64,000 nucleotides of DNA from Emcibacter sp048269205 (GTDB lineage Bacteria; Pseudomonadota; Alphaproteobacteria; Sphingomonadales; Emcibacteraceae), in the NCBI RefSeq assembly GCF_048269205.1, contig NZ_JBLXJC010000001.1, forward strand, positions 1,488,001-1,552,000, written 5' to 3'. Below the pieces are notes generated by a model. The model made no database searches, was not told the origin of the DNA, and saw only the letters and a program-made list of their open reading frames with translations. Of this stretch, positions 42,892 through 52,069 are shown piece by piece; position 1 is the stretch's first letter, and each line of letters opens with the position of its first letter. Position numbers and translations under genes: made by a program.

Positions 42892-45507
42892 TCAGCTTGA
42901 TATGACCTGCGGCAAATTTTCGGGATAGCAAAGGCGGTTCACAACGTTGGCAAGTTCCAGGGCAAGGTGCTGGACACTGATCGGGTCATAGACATTTTTT
43001 TCCAGTTTGACTGCGAATGATTTCAGGAACCCATATTCAAAATGGTGATCCATTTGCCGCAGTTCCTGGGCAATTGCGACAAGCATTGCAGGTTTATTGC
43101 GTTCAATATCAAGCTGACGGACTATCGTATAAAGCTTGTCGTTTCGCATTCGCAGATTGAGCCTGAAGCGATCAGCATCTTCGCTCTCATCACCGGGATC
43201 GAGTAATTTTACGATTTCCTGCTCCAGCCAGTCAGGTATCTGATGGATGGAACCATCCGCTTCACTGATTTTCAGTTTCTGAAGGTTTTTCATAATGTAG
43301 GCCATTTCCCCCCAATCAACCGGCTTTGTAATGCAATGTTGCATTCCGGCCTCATAATATTGGGCAACTTCGTCTTTCATGGCATTTGCCGTGACGGCGA
43401 TAATCGGTGTATTACGATGATGAAGCATGGACGAACGAATAATCCTGGTAGCCTCTATGCCATCCAGAACAGGCATCTGAATATCCATCAGAATAATATC
43501 AAAGTTCTTGTTGATGCAGATATCAATAGCTTCCTGGCCATTTTGGGCAAAGGTGACATCCATCTTCCATCGGTCAACCAGAACTTTCTGCATCAGGCGG
43601 GCATTCAACTCGACATCTTCCACTACCAGAACCTTCAATCCGGCTATCACCGCGGGGTCAAGTAGCAGGCGGTTTTCCTTTATTTCGTCGCTGGCAAGTT
43701 CCAGGGCCAGGCGGAAGGTGAAAGTTGTACCTTCTCCCTCGACTGAATCGACGGAAATGGAGCCGCCCATAAGATCAGCGAGGTTCTGGCAGATGGAAAG
43801 GCCGAGCCCTGTGCCGCCGAACTGTCGGCGATAGGCATCCTCTATCTGTTCAAAGGGCTGAAAAAGATCGCCAAGCCTGTCGGCCGGTATGCCTATACCC
43901 GTATCACGGACCCTGATCTCCGTTTCGGTAGTGTTCTCCAGACCGGAATCATGGAAATGAACGGAAATATATACCCCGCCCTCAAGGGTAAACTTGACAG
44001 CATTGCTGACCAGATTCCCCAGTATTTGTTTGAGCCTGACCTCATCTCCAATCAGTATAGGCGGTGAATGCTCGGGTATGTCGACCGTTAGTTCCAGTGC
44101 TTTGCTGTGAGCTGTTGCAGAATGGAGATAAACGGCGCTTTTGACCGCCTGTCCTATATTGAAGGGTTCCATAACAAGCTGAACCTTGCCAGACTGCAGT
44201 CTGGACATCTCAAGAAGATCATTGATAATGGTCAGCAGTTGTTCATTGCTCTGCATGCCCATGTCGACAAGTTCCTGGGCCTTTTCCGGCAACTCCATGG
44301 TTTCAAGGAGTTGCAGCACACCCATAACACCATTTATCGGCGTTCGGATCTCATGGCTCATTACGGCAAGAATATCACTTCTGGACTTGGCAATATCGCT
44401 GGCTGTTTTGGCGGCGTCCCTCAGTGTTGTTTCCAGAAGATATTCGTTGGTGATATCCCGGAAAACACCGATCATATAGGGCACATCGTCATATTCCATA
44501 TATTGTCCGGTGCTGGCGATACGTCTTTTCTCCCCATCGTCACGCACAAGTTCATGTTTGATGGTGTAGCCCGATTTTGTCCGGGCGGCCTCCCCGATCT
44601 GAGCCAGAGCGGTTCTCCGTGCCGGCTCGGTATAATAACGTGCAGATTCCTCGACGGTGGGCACACCTCTGGCCGGATCCCGCCCATGAATTTGAAAGAT
44701 TCCGTCAGACCAGTAGAATGTTTTGTTTTCAAGGTTCAAAAGCCATGTACCGAAGCCGCCCAGCTTCTCTGCCTGCTCATGCTGCAGTTTCAGAACCTGA
44801 CTGTTATACTCCAGGTCACTGATTTCCCTGCCCATATCCTCTATTTTCTGTTGCGCTTTCTCATCATCTTCTCTGATCGTCCGGTTTTCATTCTGAATCA
44901 GGAAATTCATCAACATCAGGATGAAGACGGTTCCGCCTGCTGAAAATATATACACCTCTGTGCTCGACCAACTCTCGTCCAGTTCAATTTGGCGGAGTAT
45001 GGCTTCTTCCAACTCTGTTGAAACATACTTTCTCAGAACCGTCAGGGCAGTGAAGGCCATGGTGTCTTCAACCTTGACAAGTTTATCGAGGTTCTCGGCA
45101 CCATTGTAGGGAAGGCTACCAGCAAGTTTGATGGAGCGCTCATAGGCATTCAACATCTCTTCCAGATGACTTTTCTCTTTCTCAAATCCCTCCACATTAT
45201 TTTTGAGAACAGTCCATTCAGCCCGGACTGTTTCGAGATTTTCCTGTGCAAGTTCAAGATAACGGCTTTCGCCGCGCAAGACATAATTCTTGAAATTGTG
45301 GATGAAACCTCCATAGCCAAAAAGCATATCAAGTCGGGAAAAACTAATTTCCAGGTTCTCAATTGAAGCCAGCCGTACCGATGACACTCTTGTTTTCTGG
45401 TTCCAGATCACACTCAGAGAAATAAAGGCGACAACCATTACAACAAGCAGACCGGCCAATGACAAGAATGTATAGTTATGACCCAACCATCTGTACAGGA
45501 AACGCAT
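42892..45507 (-). CDS. Hybrid sensor histidine kinase
   Basis: 871 residues: membrane helix (about 13-35), a helical extracytoplasmic sensor (36-185), a second helix (186-205), coiled coil (206-250), a PAS domain (about 255-365, GTWLLNLENKTFYWSDGIFQIHG), HisKA with H385 in SHEIRTPINGV, HATPase (NxxxN in LGNLVSNAVKF, DTGIGIP, GGTGLGLSI) and a receiver domain (about 624-745) with E630/D631 and D675 in ILMDIQMPVLDG. The C-terminal 120 residues are helical and lack an Hpt histidine motif. No response regulator is adjacent, so its partner is elsewhere. The signal is unknown. Confidence 0.9.
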   Translation of the reverse strand: MRFLYRWLGHNYTFLSLAGLLVVMVVAFISLSVIWNQKTRVSSVRLASIENLEISFSRLDMLFGYGGFIHNFKNYVLRGESRYLELAQENLETVRAEWTVLKNNVEGFEKEKSHLEEMLNAYERSIKLAGSLPYNGAENLDKLVKVEDTMAFTALTVLRKYVSTELEEAILRQIELDESWSSTEVYIFSAGGTVFILMLMNFLIQNENRTIREDDEKAQQKIEDMGREISDLEYNSQVLKLQHEQAEKLGGFGTWLLNLENKTFYWSDGIFQIHGRDPARGVPTVEESARYYTEPARRTALAQIGEAARTKSGYTIKHELVRDDGEKRRIASTGQYMEYDDVPYMIGVFRDITNEYLLETTLRDAAKTASDIAKSRSDILAVMSHEIRTPINGVMGVLQLLETMELPEKAQELVDMGMQSNEQLLTIINDLLEMSRLQSGKVQLVMEPFNIGQAVKSAVYLHSATAHSKALELTVDIPEHSPPILIGDEVRLKQILGNLVSNAVKFTLEGGVYISVHFHDSGLENTTETEIRVRDTGIGIPADRLGDLFQPFEQIEDAYRRQFGGTGLGLSICQNLADLMGGSISVDSVEGEGTTFTFRLALELASDEIKENRLLLDPAVIAGLKVLVVEDVELNARLMQKVLVDRWKMDVTFAQNGQEAIDICINKNFDIILMDIQMPVLDGIEATRIIRSSMLHHRNTPIIAVTANAMKDEVAQYYEAGMQHCITKPVDWGEMAYIMKNLQKLKISEADGSIHQIPDWLEQEIVKLLDPGDESEDADRFRLNLRMRNDKLYTIVRQLDIERNKPAMLVAIAQELRQMDHHFEYGFLKSFAVKLEKNVYDPISVQHLALELANVVNRLCYPENLPQVISS

Positions 45508-45602
45508 TATAGAAATGTCCCGAAAGAAGCTGACAACGGATTACAGCAGAACAGATTGCTCTTGTCTTTCAGTAAAGTGGTCATCAAACACACCGAATAT
45601 TG

Positions 45603-45614
45603 TTATTCGAATAA
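45603..45614. repeat. 12-bp palindrome TTATTCGAATAA
   Basis: A perfect palindrome in the 269-base gap between the divergent hybrid kinase gene and mazG; flanking bases extend it imperfectly (AATATTG and CTAATAT). It may be an operator for either gene. Confidence 0.3.
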
Positions 45615-45776
45615 ACTAATATATAGAAGGTAGTATTAACAATCTGATAACAGCAGACAGACTGTACTGTGAGCCGTGGAACGATCTACTCATATTTTTG
45701 TTGGACTTCACATATGCCTCCTGTTAAGCAATTATCTCGCCTTGAGTTTCTTTTGCCAAATCAGTTAACACACTCT

Positions 45777-46607
45777 ATGACCGATACCGGACTACAAAAA
45801 CTGCTCGATATCATGATCCGGCTCAGAGATCCGGATAACGGCTGTGACTGGGACAAGGTTCAGACCTATAAAACCATTGCTCCCTATACCATTGAGGAAG
45901 CCTATGAAGTGGCCGAAGCCATCGAGCACGGCGACATGGACTCCCTCAGGGATGAGCTGGGGGATTTGCTGTTTCAAGTGGTGTTTCATTCCCGTATGGC
46001 TGAAGAAGAGGAACAGTTTTCCTTTTACGATGTGGTCGAAGCCATCAGTGACAAAATGGTTCGGCGCCATCCCCATGTCTTTTCCGATATGACCTATGCC
46101 TCCGTGGAGGAACAGGGCAAGGCCTGGGAACAGATGAAGGCGGAAGAACGGGCCGCTAAAAACAAGAATAAACAGGATAGCGCACTGGATGGCGTGACCT
46201 GGGGGCTGCCCGCCCTCACCCGCGCTGTCAAATTGCAGAAACGTGCTGCGCGCGTGGGATTTGACTGGCCGGAAACAGCTCAGGTCCTGGATAAACTGAA
46301 TGAGGAAATGGCGGAATTGTCCGCTGAGTTAGTCAAAAATCGCGACAATCAGGACCCTGAGCTGATTGCTGAAGAATTTGGCGACATGATGTTTGTTTAT
46401 GCCAACCTGGCCCGCCATTTAAAAATAGACCCGGAAAGAGCCCTAAGATCTGCAAACGCTAAATTCGAACGGCGCTTTCGGAAAATTGAGGATCTTCTGG
46501 CCCTGGAAGGCAGAAATGCGGAAGACTGCACCCTGGAAGAGCTCGACCGCTACTGGGACAAGGTAAAGGCACAGGAGAAAAAGACCTCAGAACCGGCCGG
46601 GGAATAA
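45777..46607 (+). CDS. mazG: Nucleoside triphosphate pyrophosphohydrolase MazG
   Basis: 276 residues from the ATG at 45777; a GTG at 45669 is rejected because it adds 36 residues of non-family sequence. Two MazG domains: EEAYEVAEAIEHGDMDSLRDELGDLLFQVVFHSR in the N-terminal half and EEMAELSAELVKN...ELIAEEFGDMMFVYANLARHL in the C-terminal half, each with the EExxE/ExxD magnesium site. It hydrolyses (d)NTPs to NMP and pyrophosphate and lowers ppGpp pressure. Its end overlaps the convergent IMPase gene by 21 bases. Confidence 0.95.
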   Translation: MTDTGLQKLLDIMIRLRDPDNGCDWDKVQTYKTIAPYTIEEAYEVAEAIEHGDMDSLRDELGDLLFQVVFHSRMAEEEEQFSFYDVVEAISDKMVRRHPHVFSDMTYASVEEQGKAWEQMKAEERAAKNKNKQDSALDGVTWGLPALTRAVKLQKRAARVGFDWPETAQVLDKLNEEMAELSAELVKNRDNQDPELIAEEFGDMMFVYANLARHLKIDPERALRSANAKFERRFRKIEDLLALEGRNAEDCTLEELDRYWDKVKAQEKKTSEPAGE

Positions 46608-47396
46608 GGCGTCCCGAACCTGATACCATTGTGGCTCGGTCAATGTGCTCAAAAGGCCCCTTCCCCTTTCGTGAATGGTATAGTCCTCTTCATTCAGGCG
46701 GCGACTGCACCCCCCCGCCTGTTTCAGGATAAAGCTTCCCGGCAGATGATCCCAGGGCAACGTGCGAAAATAAACGGAAAAATGCTTCCGCCCGCCAAGC
46801 AGACTCACATAATCATATCCGGCACAGAAAGCAGGACTGTTCTTGAGAAATTTCTTCAGGTTCACCCGTGCCATTTCCTTCAAGTCATCTGGAAAGCGCT
46901 TGATATGGGCTGCTGCAATCTGTTGGGCTATGTCAGCTGGAGGTCTCGGCAGAACCACTTTGTCATCACTTAATACAGCGCCGCTTCCCTGCTCGGCAAC
47001 TGCAAGAACGTCATCGGCAGGAAGGTAGATCCAGGCGGCAACCGTTTCCCCTTTCCGCAGGGCGACGACCATCATGGCAAAACGGTGATTTCCCCGTATG
47101 AAATTATTGGTTCCGTCAACCGGATCAATGAGAAAGGCCAGGTCCGCATCCAGTAGATCGTGGATCCTCTCCGGATGTTCTGCAATACTCTCTTCGCCGG
47201 CGACAACTGCACCGGGATGCAGATCGGTTAACAGCCGGCTGAGCTGCTTCTCTGCCTCGATATCGGCGATGGTGACCATCTCCCCGGCCGCTTTGTCCCG
47301 GATCTCGTGATCTTCCAGTTTTTCGAAACGGCGTAGAATTTCCTGATGGGATATCTCCCGGACATAGTCAGATATACGGTCAGGATTAAGCGACAT
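46587..47396 (-). CDS. Inositol monophosphatase family protein
   Basis: A 269-residue Mg-dependent phosphatase. Metal ligands are visible in VAGEESI, DPVDGTNNFIRG and LPWDHLPGSFILKQAGG. The family covers inositol monophosphatase, histidinol-phosphatase and PAP phosphatase; the specific substrate cannot be assigned. The start codon follows the hflX stop directly, so it is the last gene of the hfq-hflX transcript. Confidence 0.9.
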   Translation of the reverse strand: MSLNPDRISDYVREISHQEILRRFEKLEDHEIRDKAAGEMVTIADIEAEKQLSRLLTDLHPGAVVAGEESIAEHPERIHDLLDADLAFLIDPVDGTNNFIRGNHRFAMMVVALRKGETVAAWIYLPADDVLAVAEQGSGAVLSDDKVVLPRPPADIAQQIAAAHIKRFPDDLKEMARVNLKKFLKNSPAFCAGYDYVSLLGGRKHFSVYFRTLPWDHLPGSFILKQAGGCSRRLNEEDYTIHERGRGLLSTLTEPQWYQVRDALFPGRF

Positions 47397-48797
47397 CTAT
47401 ACCGTCCCGACAGGGAAAATCCCCTGTTTTTCAAGAGACCCAAGCGCCTTTGTCCCCAGTTTTACTGTCAGGAGGACCATGTCTTCCCTGTCGTCACGGG
47501 ACAGGACCTCGCCCTGACTATATAGCTGAGCCACTTCGGCCCCCTGCTCGGGTCTGAAACGGAAAGAATATGTTCTTTCATCCCGTGCCAGGTGATCGGA
47601 TATTTTCTGAAGGAAGTCATCGCAGCCTTCGCCGGTCACTGCGGATAGCAAGGCCACATTATTTTGTCTTGCCGCCATATTTTCCAGCGTCTGCCGGTCT
47701 TCTGGGCTGACCAGGTCAACCTTGTTCCAGAGCTCGATAATGGTCCTGTCCTCACCTTCTTCAATGCCAAGTGATTTCAGAACATCCAGCACATCCTGGC
47801 GCTGGTCTTCGGTCTCCGGATGGGAAATATCCCGGACATGGACAATAATATCCGCCTCTATCACTTCCTCGAGCGTCGCCCGGAAAGCGGCAACCAGATG
47901 GGTCGGCAGGTCGGAAATAAATCCCACAGTGTCCGAGAAAATGGCTTTCTTGCTATTTGGTAAATCGAGCTGGCGCATGGTCGGATCCAGCGTCGCAAAT
48001 AAAAGGTCTTCGGCCATCACACTGGCGCTGGTCAGCCGGTTGAACAGGGTCGATTTCCCCGCATTGGTATAGCCGACCAGGGCGATGACCGGGAAAGGTA
48101 CCTTCCTGCGGCTTTTTCTGTGCAGCTCGCGGGTTTTAGTGACTGTGCCCAGCTGGCGTTTAATTTTGCCGATACGTTCATCGATCATGCGCCGGTCGGC
48201 CTCGATTTGGGTTTCACCGGGGCCGCCCATAAATCCAAAGCCACCTCTTTGACGTTCAAGGTGGGTCCAGGAACGCACAAGGCGGCTCTTTTGATAGGAA
48301 AGATGAGCAAGCTCTACCTGCAGTGCGCCTTCCCGGGTCTCGGCGCGTTCTCCGAATATTTCCAGAATGAGCCCTGTTCGGTCAATGACCTTACACCCCA
48401 TCTCCTTTTCCAGATTGCGTTGCTGACCGGGGGAAAGCTCACAGTCAGCTACAACCAATTCAATCTCGTTGGTGGAAATATAATCGGCCAGCTCCTTAAC
48501 TTTTCCGCGCCCCAGATAGGTAGCCGGACGGATGTTGGAAATGCCGATGGTCACGGCCTTTGCCACATCCAGGTCAAGAGCAGCGGACAGAGATATGGCC
48601 TCCTCGAGACGAGCCCGGGGAGTTCGTGACCAGGAAAGGTTTTCCTGTTTGTTGCGTAAGTAGGGATGAAAAATAAAAGTTCGCGCTCCCGCGGTATGTT
48701 CCGGGAGCGCGATATCTTCACTGTAGGGATCATCCCAGACTGAACTGAAACTTTTTTTTCTGAACGTCAGTTCGTCGGTTGTAATCCTGGCTGTCAT
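47397..48797 (-). CDS. hflX: Ribosome-associated GTPase HflX
   Basis: A 466-residue TRAFAC GTPase. The N-terminal HflX domain includes ATYLGRGKVKELADYI and the glycine-rich linker TWTHLERQRGGFGFMGGPGETQIEADRR. The G domain follows: GYTNAGKSTLFN (G1), FATLDPTMR, DTVGFI (G3) and WNKVDL (G4). It splits stalled or hibernating ribosomes under stress. It is 11 bases downstream of hfq, as is usual. Confidence 0.96.
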   Translation of the reverse strand: MTARITTDELTFRKKSFSSVWDDPYSEDIALPEHTAGARTFIFHPYLRNKQENLSWSRTPRARLEEAISLSAALDLDVAKAVTIGISNIRPATYLGRGKVKELADYISTNEIELVVADCELSPGQQRNLEKEMGCKVIDRTGLILEIFGERAETREGALQVELAHLSYQKSRLVRSWTHLERQRGGFGFMGGPGETQIEADRRMIDERIGKIKRQLGTVTKTRELHRKSRRKVPFPVIALVGYTNAGKSTLFNRLTSASVMAEDLLFATLDPTMRQLDLPNSKKAIFSDTVGFISDLPTHLVAAFRATLEEVIEADIIVHVRDISHPETEDQRQDVLDVLKSLGIEEGEDRTIIELWNKVDLVSPEDRQTLENMAARQNNVALLSAVTGEGCDDFLQKISDHLARDERTYSFRFRPEQGAEVAQLYSQGEVLSRDDREDMVLLTVKLGTKALGSLEKQGIFPVGTV

Positions 48798-48808
48798 CTA
48801 GGGCAGAT

Positions 48809-49054
48809 TCACTCCTGATTTTCGGCTTCCGGATCAAAAAGCTGGATCGGTGCTCCCGGCATGACAGTGGAAATGGCGTGCTTGTAAACAAGCTGTACGT
48901 TCGAATCCCGGCGCAGCAGGATACAGAAATTGTCAAACCAGGTGATAATTCCCTGCAATTTGACGCCATTCACAAGGAAAACTGTGATCGGTGTTTTGTT
49001 TTTGCGGATATGGTTGAGAAAAGCATCTTGAAGGTTATGGTTCTTATCTGACAT
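48809..49054 (-). CDS. hfq: RNA chaperone Hfq
   Basis: 81 residues, the size usual for alphaproteobacterial Hfq with a short C-terminal tail. Sm1: DAFLNHIRKNKTPITVFLVNGVKLQGIITWFDNFCILL; Sm2: QLVYKHAISTVMPGAPI, with the conserved YKHAIST RNA-binding residues. It forms a hexamer that pairs small RNAs with mRNAs. It is 151 bases downstream of trkH. A TTGGAC near 49160 on this strand could be part of its own promoter, but the -10 is poor. Confidence 0.97.
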   Translation of the reverse strand: MSDKNHNLQDAFLNHIRKNKTPITVFLVNGVKLQGIITWFDNFCILLRRDSNVQLVYKHAISTVMPGAPIQLFDPEAENQE

Positions 49055-49205
49055 GTTTTTATTCCATTTATAGTTTTTGGTTCAAGGTTGGCTTGATAAC
49101 TTTGAACAGTTTACCGGACCCGACTTTATCCAACTCAAAGGTCTGTCCAATCATAGCACAGGCGCCATTGCCATGTAACCGGCTAAACGTGAACATTTCA
49201 ATTTT

Positions 49206-50666
49206 TTAGTTTCTCCAGAACGACGGCATAAAACAGAGTAGGAAAGCAATCACTTCCAGCCTGCCGATTATCATTATCGCTGATGTCAGCCACTTTCCGG
49301 CCAGGGGAAGACTGTGATATCCCACAAAATCCGGAGCGAGAAGCCCGGTTAGTCCACCGGCGCTGAACAGATTTACAATAGTGAGACCAAGGCTGGTCTG
49401 CAGGCCCAAATCCATCGCACCATAGAAAATAGCGCCAAAAGCCGCGGCTGACATAAAGATAAATAATAATATCCACACTGCATATAATGTAGTACTGGAA
49501 ACATTCAAGTGATTAATTCTGAGCGGCACAATACTGTGTGGATGAGCCAGACGGCTGATCTCCCGGTCTGCATGCCGCATCAATATCTTGAAGCGCAATA
49601 TCTTGAACCCGCCCGCCGTGGATCCAGTGGTGCCGCCGATAAAGAGTAGAATTGAACCGATAACAACGACGGATACCGGCATGTCCGCCGCCTGGTCAGG
49701 AAGAAAGCCTGTCGTGGTAATAATGGAAACCACAGAGAATATGGAAATCCAGAACTTCCTGAGGATATTGGCCTCAAAACCGGAATTGGCCAGAACAAGT
49801 GCTATGAAGAACAGAATTATCGCCGTCATCAATATTACGAAAAATCCGCGCACTTCAGAATCTGTCTTGTATATTTTCAGGTTATTCCCGGAAAAAAAGG
49901 CCCAGTGATAGGTGAAATTGGTCGCCGCCAGAATCATGAACGGCAGCAATATCAGCTCCACCATTCCACTAAATAAATTCTTGTCCGCGGTTTCAAAGGG
50001 CAGAAAGCCGCCGCTCGACAGGGTTGCCATGGCCACATTGAAGGAATTAAAGGCCCCCAACCCGGACAGCAGAAGCAAAATCATACAGAATGCCGTCAGA
50101 AAACTGTATATCTTGGCCAGCGGGATCAGTGCATAACGCATGCGGGCAAGAAGCCCCACCCCTTCTCCATGCGGCAGGGCGGAACGAAACAGGTCGATAC
50201 CCCCGATCCTGGTCAGCGGAAGAATGGCCACTGCAATACACAGGATCAGCAGGCCGCCCTCCCATTGCAGCAGGGAACGCCAGAAAATGATTGTCCTGGG
50301 AACCAGGTCGATATTCGCCAGCACGGTAGAGCCACTGGTGGTAAGCGCAGACGCCGCCTCGAAATAGCTGTCGGAAAGCTTCGTCAGAACGCCCGTCGTC
50401 ATAAAGGGGATGGCGGCAAAAAGCGGCAGCCCCGTCCAGGCGCAAAACATAAACAGGATAATTTCGTGCCGGCTGGCGTTTTCATTGAAGTCCTGAAAGG
50501 CAAAATAGAGCGCCGTTCCGACAAACATGGTCGCAAGGCCGCTGATCAGGAAAGGCAGGATGAGATTTGGTTCGTTAAAAAAACTCGCCATCAGGGCCGG
50601 CAATAGTTCGCTGGCGCCAAGAATGATCAGCAAATATCCGACCAGATTTCCTATCCTGGCAAACAT
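49206..50666 (-). CDS. trkH: Potassium uptake protein TrkH family
   Basis: 486 residues with about ten membrane helices and four selectivity-filter loops: TTSGSTV, LSSGGFL, TTTGFL and SAGGLTG, each with the central glycine. Working with the TrkA protein, it imports K+ in symport with protons or by gating. The start ATG at 50666 is 3 bases after the trkA stop. Order trkA-trkH-hfq-hflX is typical of alphaproteobacteria. Confidence 0.95.
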   Translation of the reverse strand: MFARIGNLVGYLLIILGASELLPALMASFFNEPNLILPFLISGLATMFVGTALYFAFQDFNENASRHEIILFMFCAWTGLPLFAAIPFMTTGVLTKLSDSYFEAASALTTSGSTVLANIDLVPRTIIFWRSLLQWEGGLLILCIAVAILPLTRIGGIDLFRSALPHGEGVGLLARMRYALIPLAKIYSFLTAFCMILLLLSGLGAFNSFNVAMATLSSGGFLPFETADKNLFSGMVELILLPFMILAATNFTYHWAFFSGNNLKIYKTDSEVRGFFVILMTAIILFFIALVLANSGFEANILRKFWISIFSVVSIITTTGFLPDQAADMPVSVVVIGSILLFIGGTTGSTAGGFKILRFKILMRHADREISRLAHPHSIVPLRINHLNVSSTTLYAVWILLFIFMSAAAFGAIFYGAMDLGLQTSLGLTIVNLFSAGGLTGLLAPDFVGYHSLPLAGKWLTSAIMIIGRLEVIAFLLCFMPSFWRN

Positions 50667-50669
50667 TCC

Positions 50670-52046
50670 CTAGAAATATTCCAGTTTTACCGTGAAGAGC
50701 TCCTCCACCTTACGCACCACATCAGCGCGGGTGAAGACGATCACGATATCATTGGTCTTGATGACGCTTCCGCCGCGGGGCACGATAACCTCATCTTCAT
50801 GAATAATGGCGCCGATGATAATACCCGCCGGCAGTTTCACATCCCTGAGCGGCTTGCCCACCAGTGGTGATGTTTCGAGGGCAACGGCCTCCAGCACTTC
50901 TGCGGCCCCGCCGGCCAGCGTCTGAAGTGACCGGATACGTCCCCGCCGCATGTGTTGTAGAATACTGGAAACTGTGGTCTGCCGCGGATCTACAAAAGCG
51001 TCAATCCCCACGGAATGGGTCAAGGGACCAAAATCGTGGTTATTGATCAGGGAAATGGCGCGTTTGCATCCACCGTGTTTGGCCAGGGATGATGCCAGGA
51101 TATTGACCTTGTCGTCATTGGTTACGGCAATGATGGTTTCGGTGCCCGCCACATTGGCTTCCTTGTGCAACTCAAGATCCAGGGCGTCACCGTTGAGGAC
51201 AATGGCCTTGGGAAGCTTCTCAGCGACGTAAGTTGCCCGTTCCTGTTTGAGCTCGATGATCTTGATCTGAAACTTCGGGTCTTCCTCAAAAAGCTGTTCG
51301 GCGATGAAAAGCCCAACATTGCCGCCGCCGACAATAATAATACGCCGGGCTTCCTCTTCCTCGTGTCCGAACACATTGAGGGCACGCTGGACATGGCTTT
51401 TTTCGGCAACAAAATAGATATCGTCCCCAACCAGAAGCTGGTCCGTACTGGAAGGTACAATCAACTTGCCGTTACGCATAATTCCACTGACCACAATATT
51501 CAGATCCGGAAACAGTTCACTCAGCTGGCGCAGAGGCGTGTCCACCACGGGACAGTCCTCTCCCAGTTTAACCCCGACCACCTGAACCTTGTCGTCGGCA
51601 AAGGGAATCATGTCGAAAGCGCCGGGAACTTCGAGACGCCTGATCGCCGCCCTTGCCACTTCGATTTCCGGTGAAATGATCACGTCAATGGGCATATGAT
51701 CGCGGCTGAACAGGTCCTGCCACATGGATTTCAGGTAACTCTGGTCCCTTACCCGGGCTATTTTCGTGGGGACATCAAACAGGGAATGTGCCACCTGACA
51801 GGCCATCATGTTGACCTCGTCAAAAAGGGTCACGGCAATAATCATGTCGGCATCCCGCGCCCCGGCCCGCTCCAGAAGATCGGGGTGGGAGGCATAGCCG
51901 ACGATGGCCTGCACATCCAGGGAATTCTGGATCTTTGCAATCAGTTTGGGAGAACGGTCAATAACGGTAACGTCGTTATGTTCATTGGCAAGGTGACGGG
52001 CAATATTAAACCCGACCTGTCCGGCTCCGCATACGATGACCTTCAT
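50670..52046 (-). CDS. trkA: Trk system potassium transporter regulatory protein TrkA
   Basis: 458 residues: two RCK Rossmann domains (VIVCGAGQVGFNIARHLANEHNDVTVID at the start, IIIVGGGNVGLFIAEQLFEEDP at about 232), each followed by a TrkA-C domain (for example VKLPAGIIIGAIIHEDEVIVPRGGSVIKTNDIVIVFT). It binds NAD(H)/ATP on the cytoplasmic side and controls TrkH. It lies 23 bases after ntrX on the same strand. Confidence 0.96.
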   Translation of the reverse strand: MKVIVCGAGQVGFNIARHLANEHNDVTVIDRSPKLIAKIQNSLDVQAIVGYASHPDLLERAGARDADMIIAVTLFDEVNMMACQVAHSLFDVPTKIARVRDQSYLKSMWQDLFSRDHMPIDVIISPEIEVARAAIRRLEVPGAFDMIPFADDKVQVVGVKLGEDCPVVDTPLRQLSELFPDLNIVVSGIMRNGKLIVPSSTDQLLVGDDIYFVAEKSHVQRALNVFGHEEEEARRIIIVGGGNVGLFIAEQLFEEDPKFQIKIIELKQERATYVAEKLPKAIVLNGDALDLELHKEANVAGTETIIAVTNDDKVNILASSLAKHGGCKRAISLINNHDFGPLTHSVGIDAFVDPRQTTVSSILQHMRRGRIRSLQTLAGGAAEVLEAVALETSPLVGKPLRDVKLPAGIIIGAIIHEDEVIVPRGGSVIKTNDIVIVFTRADVVRKVEELFTVKLEYF

Positions 52047-52069
52047 TTCCGGTTACCTCTGTTTGGTTT

